NCBI RefSeq assembly: GCF_002796605.1
Contig: NZ_CP024923.1
Span: forward strand, 3,417,501-3,481,500
Direction of reading: 5' to 3'
Length of the DNA stretch: 64,000 bases
From: Sphingomonas psychrotolerans
GTDB taxonomy: Bacteria > Pseudomonadota > Alphaproteobacteria > Sphingomonadales > Sphingomonadaceae
Positions 23,218-32,160 of the stretch are shown here, piece by piece. The notes below the pieces were generated by a model, which was given only the letters and a program-made list of their open reading frames with translations, was not told the DNA's origin and did no database searches. The first letter of the stretch is position 1, and the number at the start of each line of letters is the position of its first letter. Both the position numbers and the translations under genes were made by a program.

Positions 23218-25010
23218 CCGATTGGCGCGACCTTCGCTTCCAACCATAGCCGTTCTTCCTCGCCCAATTGCGGGCCCACCACTTCGAGGACCCGCGCGTG
23301 ATACGCATTAAGCCACTGAAGTTCCTTTGAGGTTAACAGCGCCGGCTCGATCAGCCGCCGCTCGATGGGGGCGAAAGTCAGGGTTTCGAAAGCCAGCATA
23401 GGCTGCTCGGCACCGGGAACTTCGGCTTGGACGATCAGCACCAGATTCTCGATGCGGATGCCGTATTCGCCGGCTTTGTAATAGCCCGGCTCGTTCGACA
23501 GGAACATGCCGGCGCGAAGCGGCTCGAGGCTCTGGCCGCCCGGGTAAAAGGGCTGGGCGATGCGCTGGGGCCCTTCATGGACCGAGAGATAGGCGCCCAC
23601 GCCGTGGCCGGTGCCATGGCCGAAATCGAGCCCCACTTCCCAGAGCGGCGCCCGCGCGAAACTGTCGAGCTGCGCGCCGGTGGTGCCGTCGGGGAACAGC
23701 GCGGTGGCGATGCCGATATGCCCCTTGAGCACGCGGGTGAAGCGATCCTTCATTTCCGGGGTCGGATCGCCCACCGGCATGACGCGAGTCACGTCGGTGG
23801 TGCCGTCGGCATATTGGCCACCCGAATCGACGAGGTAGAGCTGGCCCGGTTCGATTGGGAGGCTCGATTCCTCGGTGACCTTATAATGCGGGATCGCGCC
23901 GTTCGGCCCGGTGGCGGAGATGGTGTCGAAGCTCAGATCCTTGAGCAATCCGGTCGCTTCGCGGAACTGCTGGAGCTTCGCGGCGGCCGACATCTCGCTG
24001 AGTCCGCCGGCCGGCGCGGTCTCCTCGAACCATTTGAGGAAGCGCATCAGCGCCGCGCCATCGCGGGCCTGCGCGGCCCTGTGCCCGGCGATCTCGGCGG
24101 GGTTCTTGAGTGCCTTGGCGAGGACGACAGGGTCGCGCAGGCTCAGCACTTTCGCGCCGCCGGCATCGAGCGAATCGAAGATCGCGGCGACCGCGCGCTC
24201 GGGATCGGCGGCGACGCGCTTGCCCGCAAAGCCCGTGAGCGCCGGCGCGAACGCCGCGCGATCATGGACGCGGATCGCGTTGCCGAGATGCTGGCGGACG
24301 GTATCGGTGATCTTTTCCGGCGCGACGAACAAATCGGCGGTGCCGTCGGCGTTGACGATCGCATAAGCGAGCGCGACCGGGGTATGGCTCACGTCGTTGC
24401 CGCGAATATTGAATGCCCAGGCGATCGAATCGAGCGCCGACAGCACCACGGCGTCCGCCTTTCGCGCGGTGAGCCACTCGGCGATCTCGGCGCGCTTGGC
24501 GGCGGACGTCCGCCCGGCCGCGGCATCGTCCTGGACGCGCAGCGTCGCGTCGGAGGGGGCAGGGCGATCGGGCCAGACCGCATCGACTGGGTTCGTATCC
24601 ACTGCGAGCAGCTCCGCGCCCTTTTCGGCGAGGGCCTTCTTTGCCTCCTCGACCCAGGCGCGCGTGTGCAGCCACGGATCATAGCCGATCCGCCCGCCAT
24701 CGGGGGCGTGTTCGCCCAGCCAGCCGGCCATGCTGGTGCCGGGGACGGAGACATATTGCCATTGGTCGGCCGAAACCTGCTGGCGCACCTGGAGCGTGTA
24801 GCGCCCGTCGGTGAAGATCGCCGCCGCGCTCGACAGCACCACCGCGCTGCCGGCGCTGCCCTGGAATCCGGTCAGCCAGGCGAGGCGTTGGGCATAGGCG
24901 CCGACATATTCGGACATGTGCTCGTCGGTGAGCGGCACGACGAAGCCGTCGAGCCGGTCGCGCTTCAGCTGTTCGCGAAGGGCGTGCAGGCGGTCGGCAT
25001 AGCTGGACAT
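23214..25010 (-). CDS. Xaa-Pro aminopeptidase (M24B)
   Basis: This 598-residue protein has the three-domain layout of eukaryote-like aminopeptidase P. Two creatinase-like N-terminal domains lead to a C-terminal pita-bread domain. Dimetal-site residues are in YLVDSGGQYADGTTDVTRV (two Asp), FGHGTGHGVGAYLSVHEGP (His), SNEPGYY (Glu) and EYGIRIENLV (Glu). It removes N-terminal residues before proline in the cytosol. Length matches the XPNPEP1-like class rather than E. coli PepP (441). Confidence 0.95.
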   Translation of the reverse strand: MSSYADRLHALREQLKRDRLDGFVVPLTDEHMSEYVGAYAQRLAWLTGFQGSAGSAVVLSSAAAIFTDGRYTLQVRQQVSADQWQYVSVPGTSMAGWLGEHAPDGGRIGYDPWLHTRAWVEEAKKALAEKGAELLAVDTNPVDAVWPDRPAPSDATLRVQDDAAAGRTSAAKRAEIAEWLTARKADAVVLSALDSIAWAFNIRGNDVSHTPVALAYAIVNADGTADLFVAPEKITDTVRQHLGNAIRVHDRAAFAPALTGFAGKRVAADPERAVAAIFDSLDAGGAKVLSLRDPVVLAKALKNPAEIAGHRAAQARDGAALMRFLKWFEETAPAGGLSEMSAAAKLQQFREATGLLKDLSFDTISATGPNGAIPHYKVTEESSLPIEPGQLYLVDSGGQYADGTTDVTRVMPVGDPTPEMKDRFTRVLKGHIGIATALFPDGTTGAQLDSFARAPLWEVGLDFGHGTGHGVGAYLSVHEGPQRIAQPFYPGGQSLEPLRAGMFLSNEPGYYKAGEYGIRIENLVLIVQAEVPGAEQPMLAFETLTFAPIERRLIEPALLTSKELQWLNAYHARVLEVVGPQLGEEERLWLEAKVAPIG

Positions 25011-25128
25011 GGCGGTTCCTCGAACATCGGGTCGGCCGCGGACTCCGGGATCGGCGCCGTGAGTCGGCAGCTTGATTGACGACCGTTTGGCCGATGGAAT
25101 CGCGATTGGGAAGCGCTATGCCCTGACG

Positions 25129-26208
25129 ATGAACCTTCCGCTTCTCCGCGCCGACCTGCCCACGCCCGCCCTGATCGTCGATCGCGCAGCACTCGAGCGC
25201 AACATCGCCGCGATGGCCGCGTTCGCGGCGGCGCATGGCATCGCGCTTCGGCCGCACGCCAAGACGCACAAGAGCGCCGACATCGCGCGGCGCCAGATCG
25301 CCGCGGGCGCCGCCGGCATCTGCTGCGCCAAGCTGGCCGAGGCCGAGGCGCTGGCAGAGGAGGGCGTGCGCGACAGTCACCTCACTTCGCCGGTGGTGAC
25401 GGCTTCGGCGATCGCGCGGCTGGCGGCGCTCAACCGGCGGATCGCCCTGTCGGTCGTGGTCGATCATCCAGTCAATGCGCGGCTGCTCGGGCAAGGCGTG
25501 GACGCGCCGCTCCGCGTGTTCATCGATGTCGATCCGGGCAGCCACCGCACCGGGGTGACGTCGCCGGCGGCGGCGGTCGCGTTGGCGCAGGCGATTGCGG
25601 AGACCGGCATTCTGCGGCTGGCCGGGGTGCAATATTATTGCGGCTCGCACCAGCACATCCAGAGCCTCGCCGAACGGCGCGCGGCGATCGTCGAACGCAC
25701 AGCCTATCTCGGCACGGTGCTCGCGGCGCTGCGCGAAGCCGGGTTCGCGGTGCCGATCGTGACGGGCGGCGGCACCGGAACCTTCGCGATCGACGCGTCG
25801 CTCGGCGCGTTCACCGAGCTGCAGGTCGGATCGTACATCTTCCTCGATCGCGAATATGTGGATTGTGAACTCGCCGGCCCGCACTTCGAACCCGCTTTGT
25901 TCGTCGACGCCACGGTGGTGAGCGCGAACACCCCGGGGATGGTGACGATCGATTCGGGGCTGAAGGCGTTCGCGACCGACGCAGGCGTGCCGGTGGTCCT
26001 CGCCGGTGCACCGGCGAGCCGCTACGTCTTTACCGGCGACGAGCATGGCGCATTGCTGGGCGACGATCTGCCCGAACTCGGCGCCCGCGTGACGTTGATG
26101 CCGCCGCATTGCGACCCGACCGTCAATCTCTACGACCTTTATCATGTGCTCGATGGCGACAGGATCGCCGAGACCTGGCCGGTGACGGCACGCGGCCGAT
26201 CGAGCTGA
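25129..26208 (+). CDS. DSD1-family PLP enzyme (D-threonine aldolase/D-serine dehydratase-like)
   Basis: A 359-residue fold III PLP enzyme with an N-terminal alanine-racemase-like barrel. The PLP lysine is in LRPHAKTHKSADIA, and GGGTGTFAIDA forms the phosphate site. The C-terminal metal-binding pair is in PPHCDPTVNLYD (His, Cys), as in D-threonine aldolase and DSD1. It degrades a D-beta-hydroxy amino acid; which one cannot be told. Divergent from aminopeptidase P with 118 bp between starts. Confidence 0.88.
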   Translation: MNLPLLRADLPTPALIVDRAALERNIAAMAAFAAAHGIALRPHAKTHKSADIARRQIAAGAAGICCAKLAEAEALAEEGVRDSHLTSPVVTASAIARLAALNRRIALSVVVDHPVNARLLGQGVDAPLRVFIDVDPGSHRTGVTSPAAAVALAQAIAETGILRLAGVQYYCGSHQHIQSLAERRAAIVERTAYLGTVLAALREAGFAVPIVTGGGTGTFAIDASLGAFTELQVGSYIFLDREYVDCELAGPHFEPALFVDATVVSANTPGMVTIDSGLKAFATDAGVPVVLAGAPASRYVFTGDEHGALLGDDLPELGARVTLMPPHCDPTVNLYDLYHVLDGDRIAETWPVTARGRSS

Positions 26209-26311
26209 CCGCGCCCGACCGGCCTCGAACCGCTGCGTTAAGCTTTACTGTTTTGCATATGTTGAGGCGATTCGTCGGATAGGCGACGATCGCCATCAGG
26301 ATGCGGGGATC

Positions 26312-27160
26312 ATGCGCTTCTATCTCGCCAGCTTGTTCGTGTTCCCGCCCGGCTTCCGGCTGCGCCTGTTCGCGATCTGCTTCGTGGCGACGAATCTGCC
26401 GCTGCTCGCTTATGTCGGCTGGGGCGCCGCGACCGGGCGACTGGCGCTCGCCGGTTTCCTGCTGCTGTTGCTGGCGACGGCGATCGGGATGGCGGTCGCG
26501 TTGTTCGGCATCGGCGCGATGCTGGCGCCGCTCCCTGTCGCGCAGGCGGCGCCCGCGCCGCTCTCCGGCACCGGCGATGACGTGATCGGCACTCTGCTCG
26601 GCAGCGTGAATCGCGCGGCGAGCGCCGCCGAGGCGCGGATGCGCGAGCTCGATCTCGCAGCGAAGGAGGATCTGCTCACCGGGGTGCGCAACCGGCGCGG
26701 CTTCGTCGCCGACATCGGCGACTTCCTGCCCGCCGAGCGGCGCGGTACGATTGCGTTGATCGACCTCGACCGGTTCAAGGCACTCAACGACCGTTTCGGG
26801 CATGACGAGGGCGACCGTGTGCTGCGCGATTTCGCCGCGCGGCTCTCGTCCGAGTTGCGTCGCGGCGACCTGGTCGCGCGTTGGGGCGGTGAGGAGTTCG
26901 CAGTGCTGTTTCGCGGCGCGACCGAAGACGAGGCGGCGCGGGTGCTCGCGCGCGTCAACCAGCGGCTGATCGATACCCCGCTGATCATGCTCGATGGGCA
27001 GGCGCTGACCTGCTCGGCGGGCATCTGTGGCTTCGGCGGCGAGGCGCTCGACGACGTGCTCGGCTGCGCGGACAAGGCGCTTTTCGAGGCCAAGCAGGCC
27101 GGACGGAACCGGATCGTGCGCGCCAGCGGGGGTGTGCAGCCGGTGCTGCCGCGCGCCTGA
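26312..27160 (+). CDS. Membrane diguanylate cyclase (GGDEF)
   Basis: A 282-residue protein. Two transmembrane helices (about 17-40 and 47-70) precede a linker and a GGDEF domain. The active site is GGEEF, and the inhibitory site RRGD lies 5 residues before it, so product feedback is intact. DLLTGVRNRRGF and LIDLDRFKALND are also conserved. No periplasmic or PAS sensor is present, so the input is unclear. Makes c-di-GMP at the inner membrane. Confidence 0.93.
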   Translation: MRFYLASLFVFPPGFRLRLFAICFVATNLPLLAYVGWGAATGRLALAGFLLLLLATAIGMAVALFGIGAMLAPLPVAQAAPAPLSGTGDDVIGTLLGSVNRAASAAEARMRELDLAAKEDLLTGVRNRRGFVADIGDFLPAERRGTIALIDLDRFKALNDRFGHDEGDRVLRDFAARLSSELRRGDLVARWGGEEFAVLFRGATEDEAARVLARVNQRLIDTPLIMLDGQALTCSAGICGFGGEALDDVLGCADKALFEAKQAGRNRIVRASGGVQPVLPRA

Positions 27161-27210
27161 CGCGATGCTCGGGGGTTCGACACGGGCCCAAGCTGCGATA
27201 AGGGCGGGAA

Positions 27211-29310
27211 ATGACCGATCTTCCCAAGCCCCCAATCGCCGCGACGCGCCCGCACAGCTTTACCGTCCATGGCACGGTGATCGAGGATCCCTGGGCGTGG
27301 CTGCGCGACCCCGGCTATCCCGAAGTCACCGACAAGGATGTGCTGGGCTATCTCGAGCAAGAGAATAGCTATTTCGAAGCCGTGATGGCGCCGCTCAAGC
27401 CCCTCAGCGAGCGGCTGTTCGAGGAGATGCGCGGGCGAATCAAGGAAGACGAATCGACCGTGCCGCAAAAGGACGGCGACTGGCTCTACTGGACCGATTA
27501 CGAGACCGGCGGCGAGTATCCGCGCTGGTGGCGCAAGCCGGTGGCGGGCGGCGAGGACCAATTGATCCTTGATGAGCCGGCGCTGGCCGCGGGCAAGGAA
27601 TATTTCCGCGTCGGTGCCATCACGATCAGCGAGGACGGCGCGCTGATGGCCTGGTCGACCGACGAGGATGGATCGGAGCGCTACACGATCCGCTTCAAGG
27701 ATCTGGGCGGCGGTGCCCCGATCGGCGAGACGATCGAAGGGGTGGCGGGCAAATGGGGCGATGTCTCGATCGAAGGCACGATTGGCAACATCGTCTTCAC
27801 CGCCGGCGGCGACGCGATACTCTATGGCGTGACCGACGAGAATTGGCGGACGCGGACGGTCAAGCTGCATCGGCTCGGCACCAGCCCTGTCGGCGATGTC
27901 GTGGTCTATCATGAGGAGGAACTGGGCTTCTCGGTGGGTGCCGAGCTGAGCAGCGACCGCAAGTGGATCTTCCTGACCACCAGCGATCACGAAACCAGCG
28001 AGATCCGGCTCTATCCCGCACATGATCCGCTGGCTGAGCCGATCATGGTCAGCCCGCGCAAGCGCGGCCGCGAATATGATGTCGACGTGCATGGCGACAC
28101 TTTGTTCATCCACACCAACGACGTGGATCCGCAGTTCCGGCTGGTCACCGCCAGCATCGCCAATCCCGGCGAATGGATCGAGCGAATCGGCCCATCGAAG
28201 CATTTCTACATGACCGGCGTGGCCTGCTTCGCCGATTTCTTCATCGTCGAGGGGCGTGAGGACGGTCTCGATCAGGTCCAGCTGCATCGCTACGATCCCG
28301 CAATTGCACCGGTACGGCTCAAATTCCCCGAGGCGAGCTATGTCGCGGGGATCGGCGACAATCCCGAATATGCGATGGACAAGATTCGGCTGAGCTACGA
28401 ATCGATGGTCACGCCGGGCACCGTGCAGGATTACGACGTGGCCACAGGCGAACTCGAGACGCTCAAGGTGCAGGAGATTCCGAGCGGCTATGACGCGTCG
28501 AAATACCGTACCGAGCGGCTCAAGATCGCGGCGCGCGACGGGACCGAGGTGCCGGTCTCGATCGTCTATCCCAGGGACTTCCCGCGCGATGGCAGCGGCA
28601 AGCTCTATCTCTACGCCTATGGCGCCTATGGTCATGCGATCCCGCCGGGCTTCTCGACCAGCCGGATGTCGTTCCTCGACCGCGGCATCGCCTTTGCGAT
28701 CGCGCATATTCGCGGCGGCGACGATCTCGGCCAGCAATGGTATCACGACGGCAAGCTCGACAAGCGCGAAAACACGTTCAACGATTTCGTCGACGTGGCC
28801 AAGGGGCTGATCGCGCGGGGCTTCACCCACCAAGGCGGGATCGCGATCGCGGGACGCTCGGCGGGCGGCGAATTGATGGGCGCGGTGGTCAATTCGGACC
28901 CCGATCTATGGGGGGCGGTGGTCGCCGATGTGCCGTTCGTCGACGTGCTCAACACGATGCTCGACGAGAGCCTGCCGCTCACCCCGGGCGAATGGCCCGA
29001 ATGGGGCAATCCGGTCGAGGATCCCAAGGCGTTCGCACTGATCCGTTCCTATTCGCCCTACGACAATGTGCGGGCGCAGGCTTACCCCCCCTTGTTCATC
29101 TCGGGAGGGCTCAACGATCCGCGGGTGACCTATTGGGAGCCGGCCAAATGGGCGGCGAAACTGCGCGCCACGAAGACAGATGCGAACGTGCTGCTGCTCA
29201 AGACCAATATGGGCGCGGGACATGGCGGCAAATCGGGCCGCTGGGAGAGCCTGAAGGAATCCGCCGACGAGATGGCGTTCCTCCTGTGGCAGCTGGGGGT
29301 AGAGGGATAG
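27211..29310 (+). CDS. S9 prolyl oligopeptidase family protein (oligopeptidase B-like)
   Basis: A 699-residue serine peptidase with an N-terminal beta-propeller (about 70-420) and a C-terminal alpha/beta hydrolase domain. The nucleophile is in IAGRSAGGELMG (about S550), the acid in LNDPRVTYWEPAKW (about D636) and the histidine in GAGHGGKSGRW (about H671). The YWEPAKWAAKLR segment points to oligopeptidase B, which cuts short peptides after basic residues. Signal peptide absent, so cytosolic. Confidence 0.95.
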   Translation: MTDLPKPPIAATRPHSFTVHGTVIEDPWAWLRDPGYPEVTDKDVLGYLEQENSYFEAVMAPLKPLSERLFEEMRGRIKEDESTVPQKDGDWLYWTDYETGGEYPRWWRKPVAGGEDQLILDEPALAAGKEYFRVGAITISEDGALMAWSTDEDGSERYTIRFKDLGGGAPIGETIEGVAGKWGDVSIEGTIGNIVFTAGGDAILYGVTDENWRTRTVKLHRLGTSPVGDVVVYHEEELGFSVGAELSSDRKWIFLTTSDHETSEIRLYPAHDPLAEPIMVSPRKRGREYDVDVHGDTLFIHTNDVDPQFRLVTASIANPGEWIERIGPSKHFYMTGVACFADFFIVEGREDGLDQVQLHRYDPAIAPVRLKFPEASYVAGIGDNPEYAMDKIRLSYESMVTPGTVQDYDVATGELETLKVQEIPSGYDASKYRTERLKIAARDGTEVPVSIVYPRDFPRDGSGKLYLYAYGAYGHAIPPGFSTSRMSFLDRGIAFAIAHIRGGDDLGQQWYHDGKLDKRENTFNDFVDVAKGLIARGFTHQGGIAIAGRSAGGELMGAVVNSDPDLWGAVVADVPFVDVLNTMLDESLPLTPGEWPEWGNPVEDPKAFALIRSYSPYDNVRAQAYPPLFISGGLNDPRVTYWEPAKWAAKLRATKTDANVLLLKTNMGAGHGGKSGRWESLKESADEMAFLLWQLGVEG

Positions 29311-29327
29311 GGCGCGATCGATCCTTC

Positions 29328-29352
29328 AATCCTCCCCCTCCGGGGGAGGATT
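29328..29352. terminator. Bidirectional hairpin terminator
   Basis: AATCCTCCCCC and GGGGGAGGATT form an 11-bp stem with a 3-nt loop in the gap between the convergent oligopeptidase and zinc-ribbon genes. TTT follows on the plus side. A near copy of the core lies at 60794-60816, so it is also a short palindromic repeat family. Confidence 0.8.
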
Positions 29353-29363
29353 TCCCTTCCCGC

Positions 29364-29552
29364 CTAGCGCCGCGCCCGCTGGGTCAGCCGGGCTTCGCGG
29401 TGGCAGGTATGGCAGAAGGCGAAGTCGAATATTTCGCTGAGGGCCCAGGTCTGGCTTTCCAGGTTCCATTCCGCCCAAGCGTCGCGCGTCACGGCCACGC
29501 TGCCGCACCGTTCGCACGCATATTCTACCCGAGGAGTACCGCCCTCTGCCAT
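29364..29552 (-). CDS. Small zinc-ribbon-like protein
   Basis: A 62-residue protein with two CxxC pairs, YACERCGSVAVT and AFCHTCHREARL, 33 residues apart, forming a likely zinc ribbon. The YACERCGS...W.L segments suggest a sphingomonad-specific small protein with no assigned function. Possible roles are nucleic-acid or protein binding. ATG 29552; the upstream stretch is crowded by the divergent nuclease gene. Confidence 0.75.
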   Translation of the reverse strand: MAEGGTPRVEYACERCGSVAVTRDAWAEWNLESQTWALSEIFDFAFCHTCHREARLTQRARR

Positions 29553-29670
29553 GCGCGCATCCTGGCATGGTTCGCGTCCGCTTCGGACGAAAGTGCCTCC
29601 GAAACGGAGATGTCTGTGCGGCCAACGGCGCGGATACGTTTTGGTTACCTCGCCCGCTTAACCTCGCGGG

Positions 29671-30309
29671 ATGCGGCACTCCCCCGATTTCCACCGGCAG
29701 ATACGCCGCACGCGCTGGCGTCGCCGCGCCCGTCTCGACTTCCGGGCCGCGTTGGTGGTCGTCGTACTTGTCGGTGGTGTGCTTGGACTGCGGCTAAGCG
29801 GCGAATGGCGCGGACCGATCGACGCGCCGCCGTCTGCGCTCCCGGACACAGTCGATCCATGGGCCGAATCGCGCAGGTCGGCCGAATTGCTCGAGGATCA
29901 GGAAGGTCCGCCGCGGATCCAGATTAGCGACAGGCGGAGTGCGAGCCCCGCTTCCGCGAATGTCTCCGCGCGGTTCGGCTTCTGCCACAGCGGCGGGGGA
30001 ACCAATTGCGTGGTCGACGGCGACACCTTCTGGCTGGGTGGCGAGCGCATCCGCATCGCCGATATCGACGCGCCCGAGACGCATCCACCGCGCTGCGCCG
30101 AAGAAGCCCGGTTGGGCAGCGCCGCGACCGAGCGGCTGCAGGCGCTGCTCAATCACGGCCCGGTGACGCTGCAGATCGCCGATCGCGATACCGATCGCTA
30201 CGGACGCAAGCTGCGTATCGTCACGCGCGACGGGCGCTCGCTGGGCGGGCAATTGGTCGACGAAGGACTGGCGCGCCACTGGACCGGGCGCCGCCAGCCC
30301 TGGTGCTGA
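29671..30309 (+). CDS. Staphylococcal-nuclease-like (SNase) membrane protein
   Basis: A 212-residue protein with an Arg-rich N terminus, one membrane anchor (about 25-42), a long linker, and a C-terminal SNase-like domain. CVVDGDTFWLGGERIRIADIDAPETHP carries the family signature, and DRDTDRYGRKLRIVTRDGRSLGGQLVDEG the rest. The active-site residues are only partly visible, so nuclease activity is not certain. A TNASE-like role in extracytoplasmic DNA turnover is possible. Confidence 0.85.
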   Translation: MRHSPDFHRQIRRTRWRRRARLDFRAALVVVVLVGGVLGLRLSGEWRGPIDAPPSALPDTVDPWAESRRSAELLEDQEGPPRIQISDRRSASPASANVSARFGFCHSGGGTNCVVDGDTFWLGGERIRIADIDAPETHPPRCAEEARLGSAATERLQALLNHGPVTLQIADRDTDRYGRKLRIVTRDGRSLGGQLVDEGLARHWTGRRQPWC

Positions 30310-30318
30310 TTGCCCTGA

Positions 30319-30963
30319 TCAGCCGCGCGGCTGCTGATCGGCGGGAACCGGGGTGAGTTCGTAGATGTCGAGCTGGCGGGAATCGGCCCCGGCGACCGCG
30401 AGCCGCCAGCGGAAGCCGCCGACGCGCTCGACGACGCCGACCATGTCGCGGGCAGGCTCGTTGCCATAACCCAGCGAATTGTCGCCCGGCCGGCGCTGGC
30501 GGGCGCCGAGAAAGACATACCGCTTCCCGTCCGGATAGAAATAGCCCGCTGCCGGATCGCTGCCGGTCTGCTTGACGAATGCGATCCCGTCGGCCGTGCC
30601 GGATATGAAGCAATAGTCGCTGGTCGAGCTGCGGACGGTGGCAGAACCACGCGGCGGCGTGCGCAGCCGCACCACGCGGCAGCGATAGGAGCCGGGGGTG
30701 AGGCTGGGCAGGTCGAGACCGGCGGCTGGATCGACCAGCTTGCCCTGCGCCGTCCGGACGCGGGGCGACAGTTTCGCGTGAAGGCCCGTCCAGCTCTTGC
30801 GCAGACCTTCCAGTCGCGTCTCGTCCTCAGGGCTGATCGAAGCGCGCCATGCAGGCGGCTCCTCGACCGTGACCGTGCTGATCAGCACCACCCGCGGCGG
30901 TGCCTTCGTCGCACAGGCGCCGAGCATTGCACATAACATAAGCGTGACGATGCGCCGATACAT
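30319..30963 (-). CDS. DUF4893 lipoprotein
   Basis: A 214-residue protein with a lipoprotein signal (lipobox LGAC, Cys about 17 from ATG 30963). The mature region PAWRASISPEDETRLEGLRKSWTGL, DYCFISGTADGIAFVKQTGSDPAAGYFYPDGKRYVFLGA matches DUF4893. Function unknown; probably outer-membrane-attached in the periplasm. It converges with the nuclease gene. Confidence 0.85.
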   Translation of the reverse strand: MYRRIVTLMLCAMLGACATKAPPRVVLISTVTVEEPPAWRASISPEDETRLEGLRKSWTGLHAKLSPRVRTAQGKLVDPAAGLDLPSLTPGSYRCRVVRLRTPPRGSATVRSSTSDYCFISGTADGIAFVKQTGSDPAAGYFYPDGKRYVFLGARQRRPGDNSLGYGNEPARDMVGVVERVGGFRWRLAVAGADSRQLDIYELTPVPADQQPRG

Positions 30964-31145
30964 TGGCCACCCCTCGATCAACGTCCGGATTGTCGAAAAC
31001 TATTGCCGAAAGATGAACGTCAAACGTTAACGAAGCGTAAATGGGACTGGAATCTTGCGCCGCAGCACGCGCGGCGCGCGACGGGTTGGTTGCCGCGCAG
31101 CTGTCGAGAAGCCGTCGACGTCCCCGAACCGCGCCGGGCGAGGGC

Positions 31146-31640
31146 CTATTCGGCGGCGCGCGCCTCGGGCTCGTCCTCGGCAATGTCTTCGGGGAGCGCC
31201 CATACGAGGTCGCCTTTCTGGAGCACGCGGCCGTCATGTGCCTGCACCGTCACCGGCGCGATCGGGCGGCGATCACGGGCGTCGACCAGCACCGGAAAAG
31301 CCGGCACGCAGGTTTCCCAGCGTTCGCCCCATTGCCGGAGCGCGATCATCGTCGGTAGCAGCGCATAACCCTTGTCGGTGAGGCGATATTCGATCTTTCG
31401 CCGATCCTCGGGGCAGGGCCGACGCTCGAGAATGCCCTTGTCGACCAGCCGTGCCAGCCGGTTCGCGAGGATATTGCGCGCGATGCCGAGCTCGGACTGG
31501 AACTCCTCGAAATGGGAGAGGCCGTTGAACGATCCCCGCAGGATCAGGAACGACCAGCGCTCGCCCATCGCTTCCAGCGCCGCCGGAAGGCTGCACTCTT
31601 TCGCCAGCTCGCGCAGCGACTCTCGGACCGCACCACCCAT
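31146..31640 (-). CDS. HxlR-family transcriptional regulator
   Basis: A 164-residue protein. The HxlR winged helix spans residues 10-105: SLPAALEAMGERWSFLILRGSFNG, GIARNILANRLARLVDKGILERRP, YRLTDKGYALLPTMIALRQWGERW. Cys17 sits where thiol-sensing HxlR members have their sensor cysteine, as in CSLPAALE. A C-terminal extension (about 105-164) is unassigned. It is divergent from the CC_3452 gene, 149 bp apart, and may regulate it. Confidence 0.9.
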   Translation of the reverse strand: MGGAVRESLRELAKECSLPAALEAMGERWSFLILRGSFNGLSHFEEFQSELGIARNILANRLARLVDKGILERRPCPEDRRKIEYRLTDKGYALLPTMIALRQWGERWETCVPAFPVLVDARDRRPIAPVTVQAHDGRVLQKGDLVWALPEDIAEDEPEARAAE

Positions 31641-31789
31641 GACTGTATATCCTATCTCAATTCGCCGGCCCAAGAAACGGCATAACACATTGCGACGCAG
31701 CAATAGTTTCTGCTTGCAACTTACTTGTGTGTCAATTAGGTATTGATTCGCAACTGATGTTGCGCCCGGAAGTTCCCCAGGAGGACGAC

Positions 31790-32104
31790 ATGACCCGATA
31801 TCTTGCCGTCGCGGCAGCTGCCGCGGCCACGCTGGCGCTCACCCCGGCGACCGGCTTCGCGCAGACCGCGCGCGGCTATTATACCGCCACGCCGATGACT
31901 TCGCCGGAGAAGAACAGCCTCGTCACGCGCTCGACGATCTGGAAGTGCGGCGAAGGCGTCTGCGTCGCTTCGAAAGCCAATGCCCGCGACAACATCGTCT
32001 GCGAACTCGTCGCGCGCGAAGTCGGCCAGCTCTCGTCGTTCCGCGCCAATGGCGCAAACTTCGACGCGGATGCGCTCGCCAGGTGCAACGCCAAGGCGCG
32101 CTAG
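31790..32104 (+). CDS. CC_3452 family secreted protein
   Basis: A 104-residue protein with a signal peptide (about 1-25, ATGFAQ) and a mature domain with three cysteines: STIWKCGEGVCVASKANARDNIVCELVAREVG. The pattern matches the CC_3452 family of small alphaproteobacterial exported proteins, function unknown. Strong AGGAGGA Shine-Dalgarno 6 bp before ATG 31790. Divergent from the HxlR regulator. Confidence 0.85.
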   Translation: MTRYLAVAAAAAATLALTPATGFAQTARGYYTATPMTSPEKNSLVTRSTIWKCGEGVCVASKANARDNIVCELVAREVGQLSSFRANGANFDADALARCNAKAR

Positions 32105-32127
32105 GCCTCGAAAAACATTGCAATGCA

Positions 32128-32160
32128 GCAGCACGGGGCGCCATCTAGGCCCCGTGCTGC
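32128..32160. promoter_or_regulatory. 12-bp-stem hairpin containing the spoT GTG start
   Basis: GCAGCACGGGGC and GCCCCGTGCTGC pair over 12 bp around a 9-nt loop. The GTG start of spoT (32154-32156) lies in the 3' arm. It can end the CC_3452 transcript or hide the spoT initiation site. No U-tract. Confidence 0.7.

Noticed and set aside
26410..28833. Long minus-strand open frame opposite the GGDEF and oligopeptidase genes
   Set aside because: Spans two well-supported plus-strand genes and shows no motifs.
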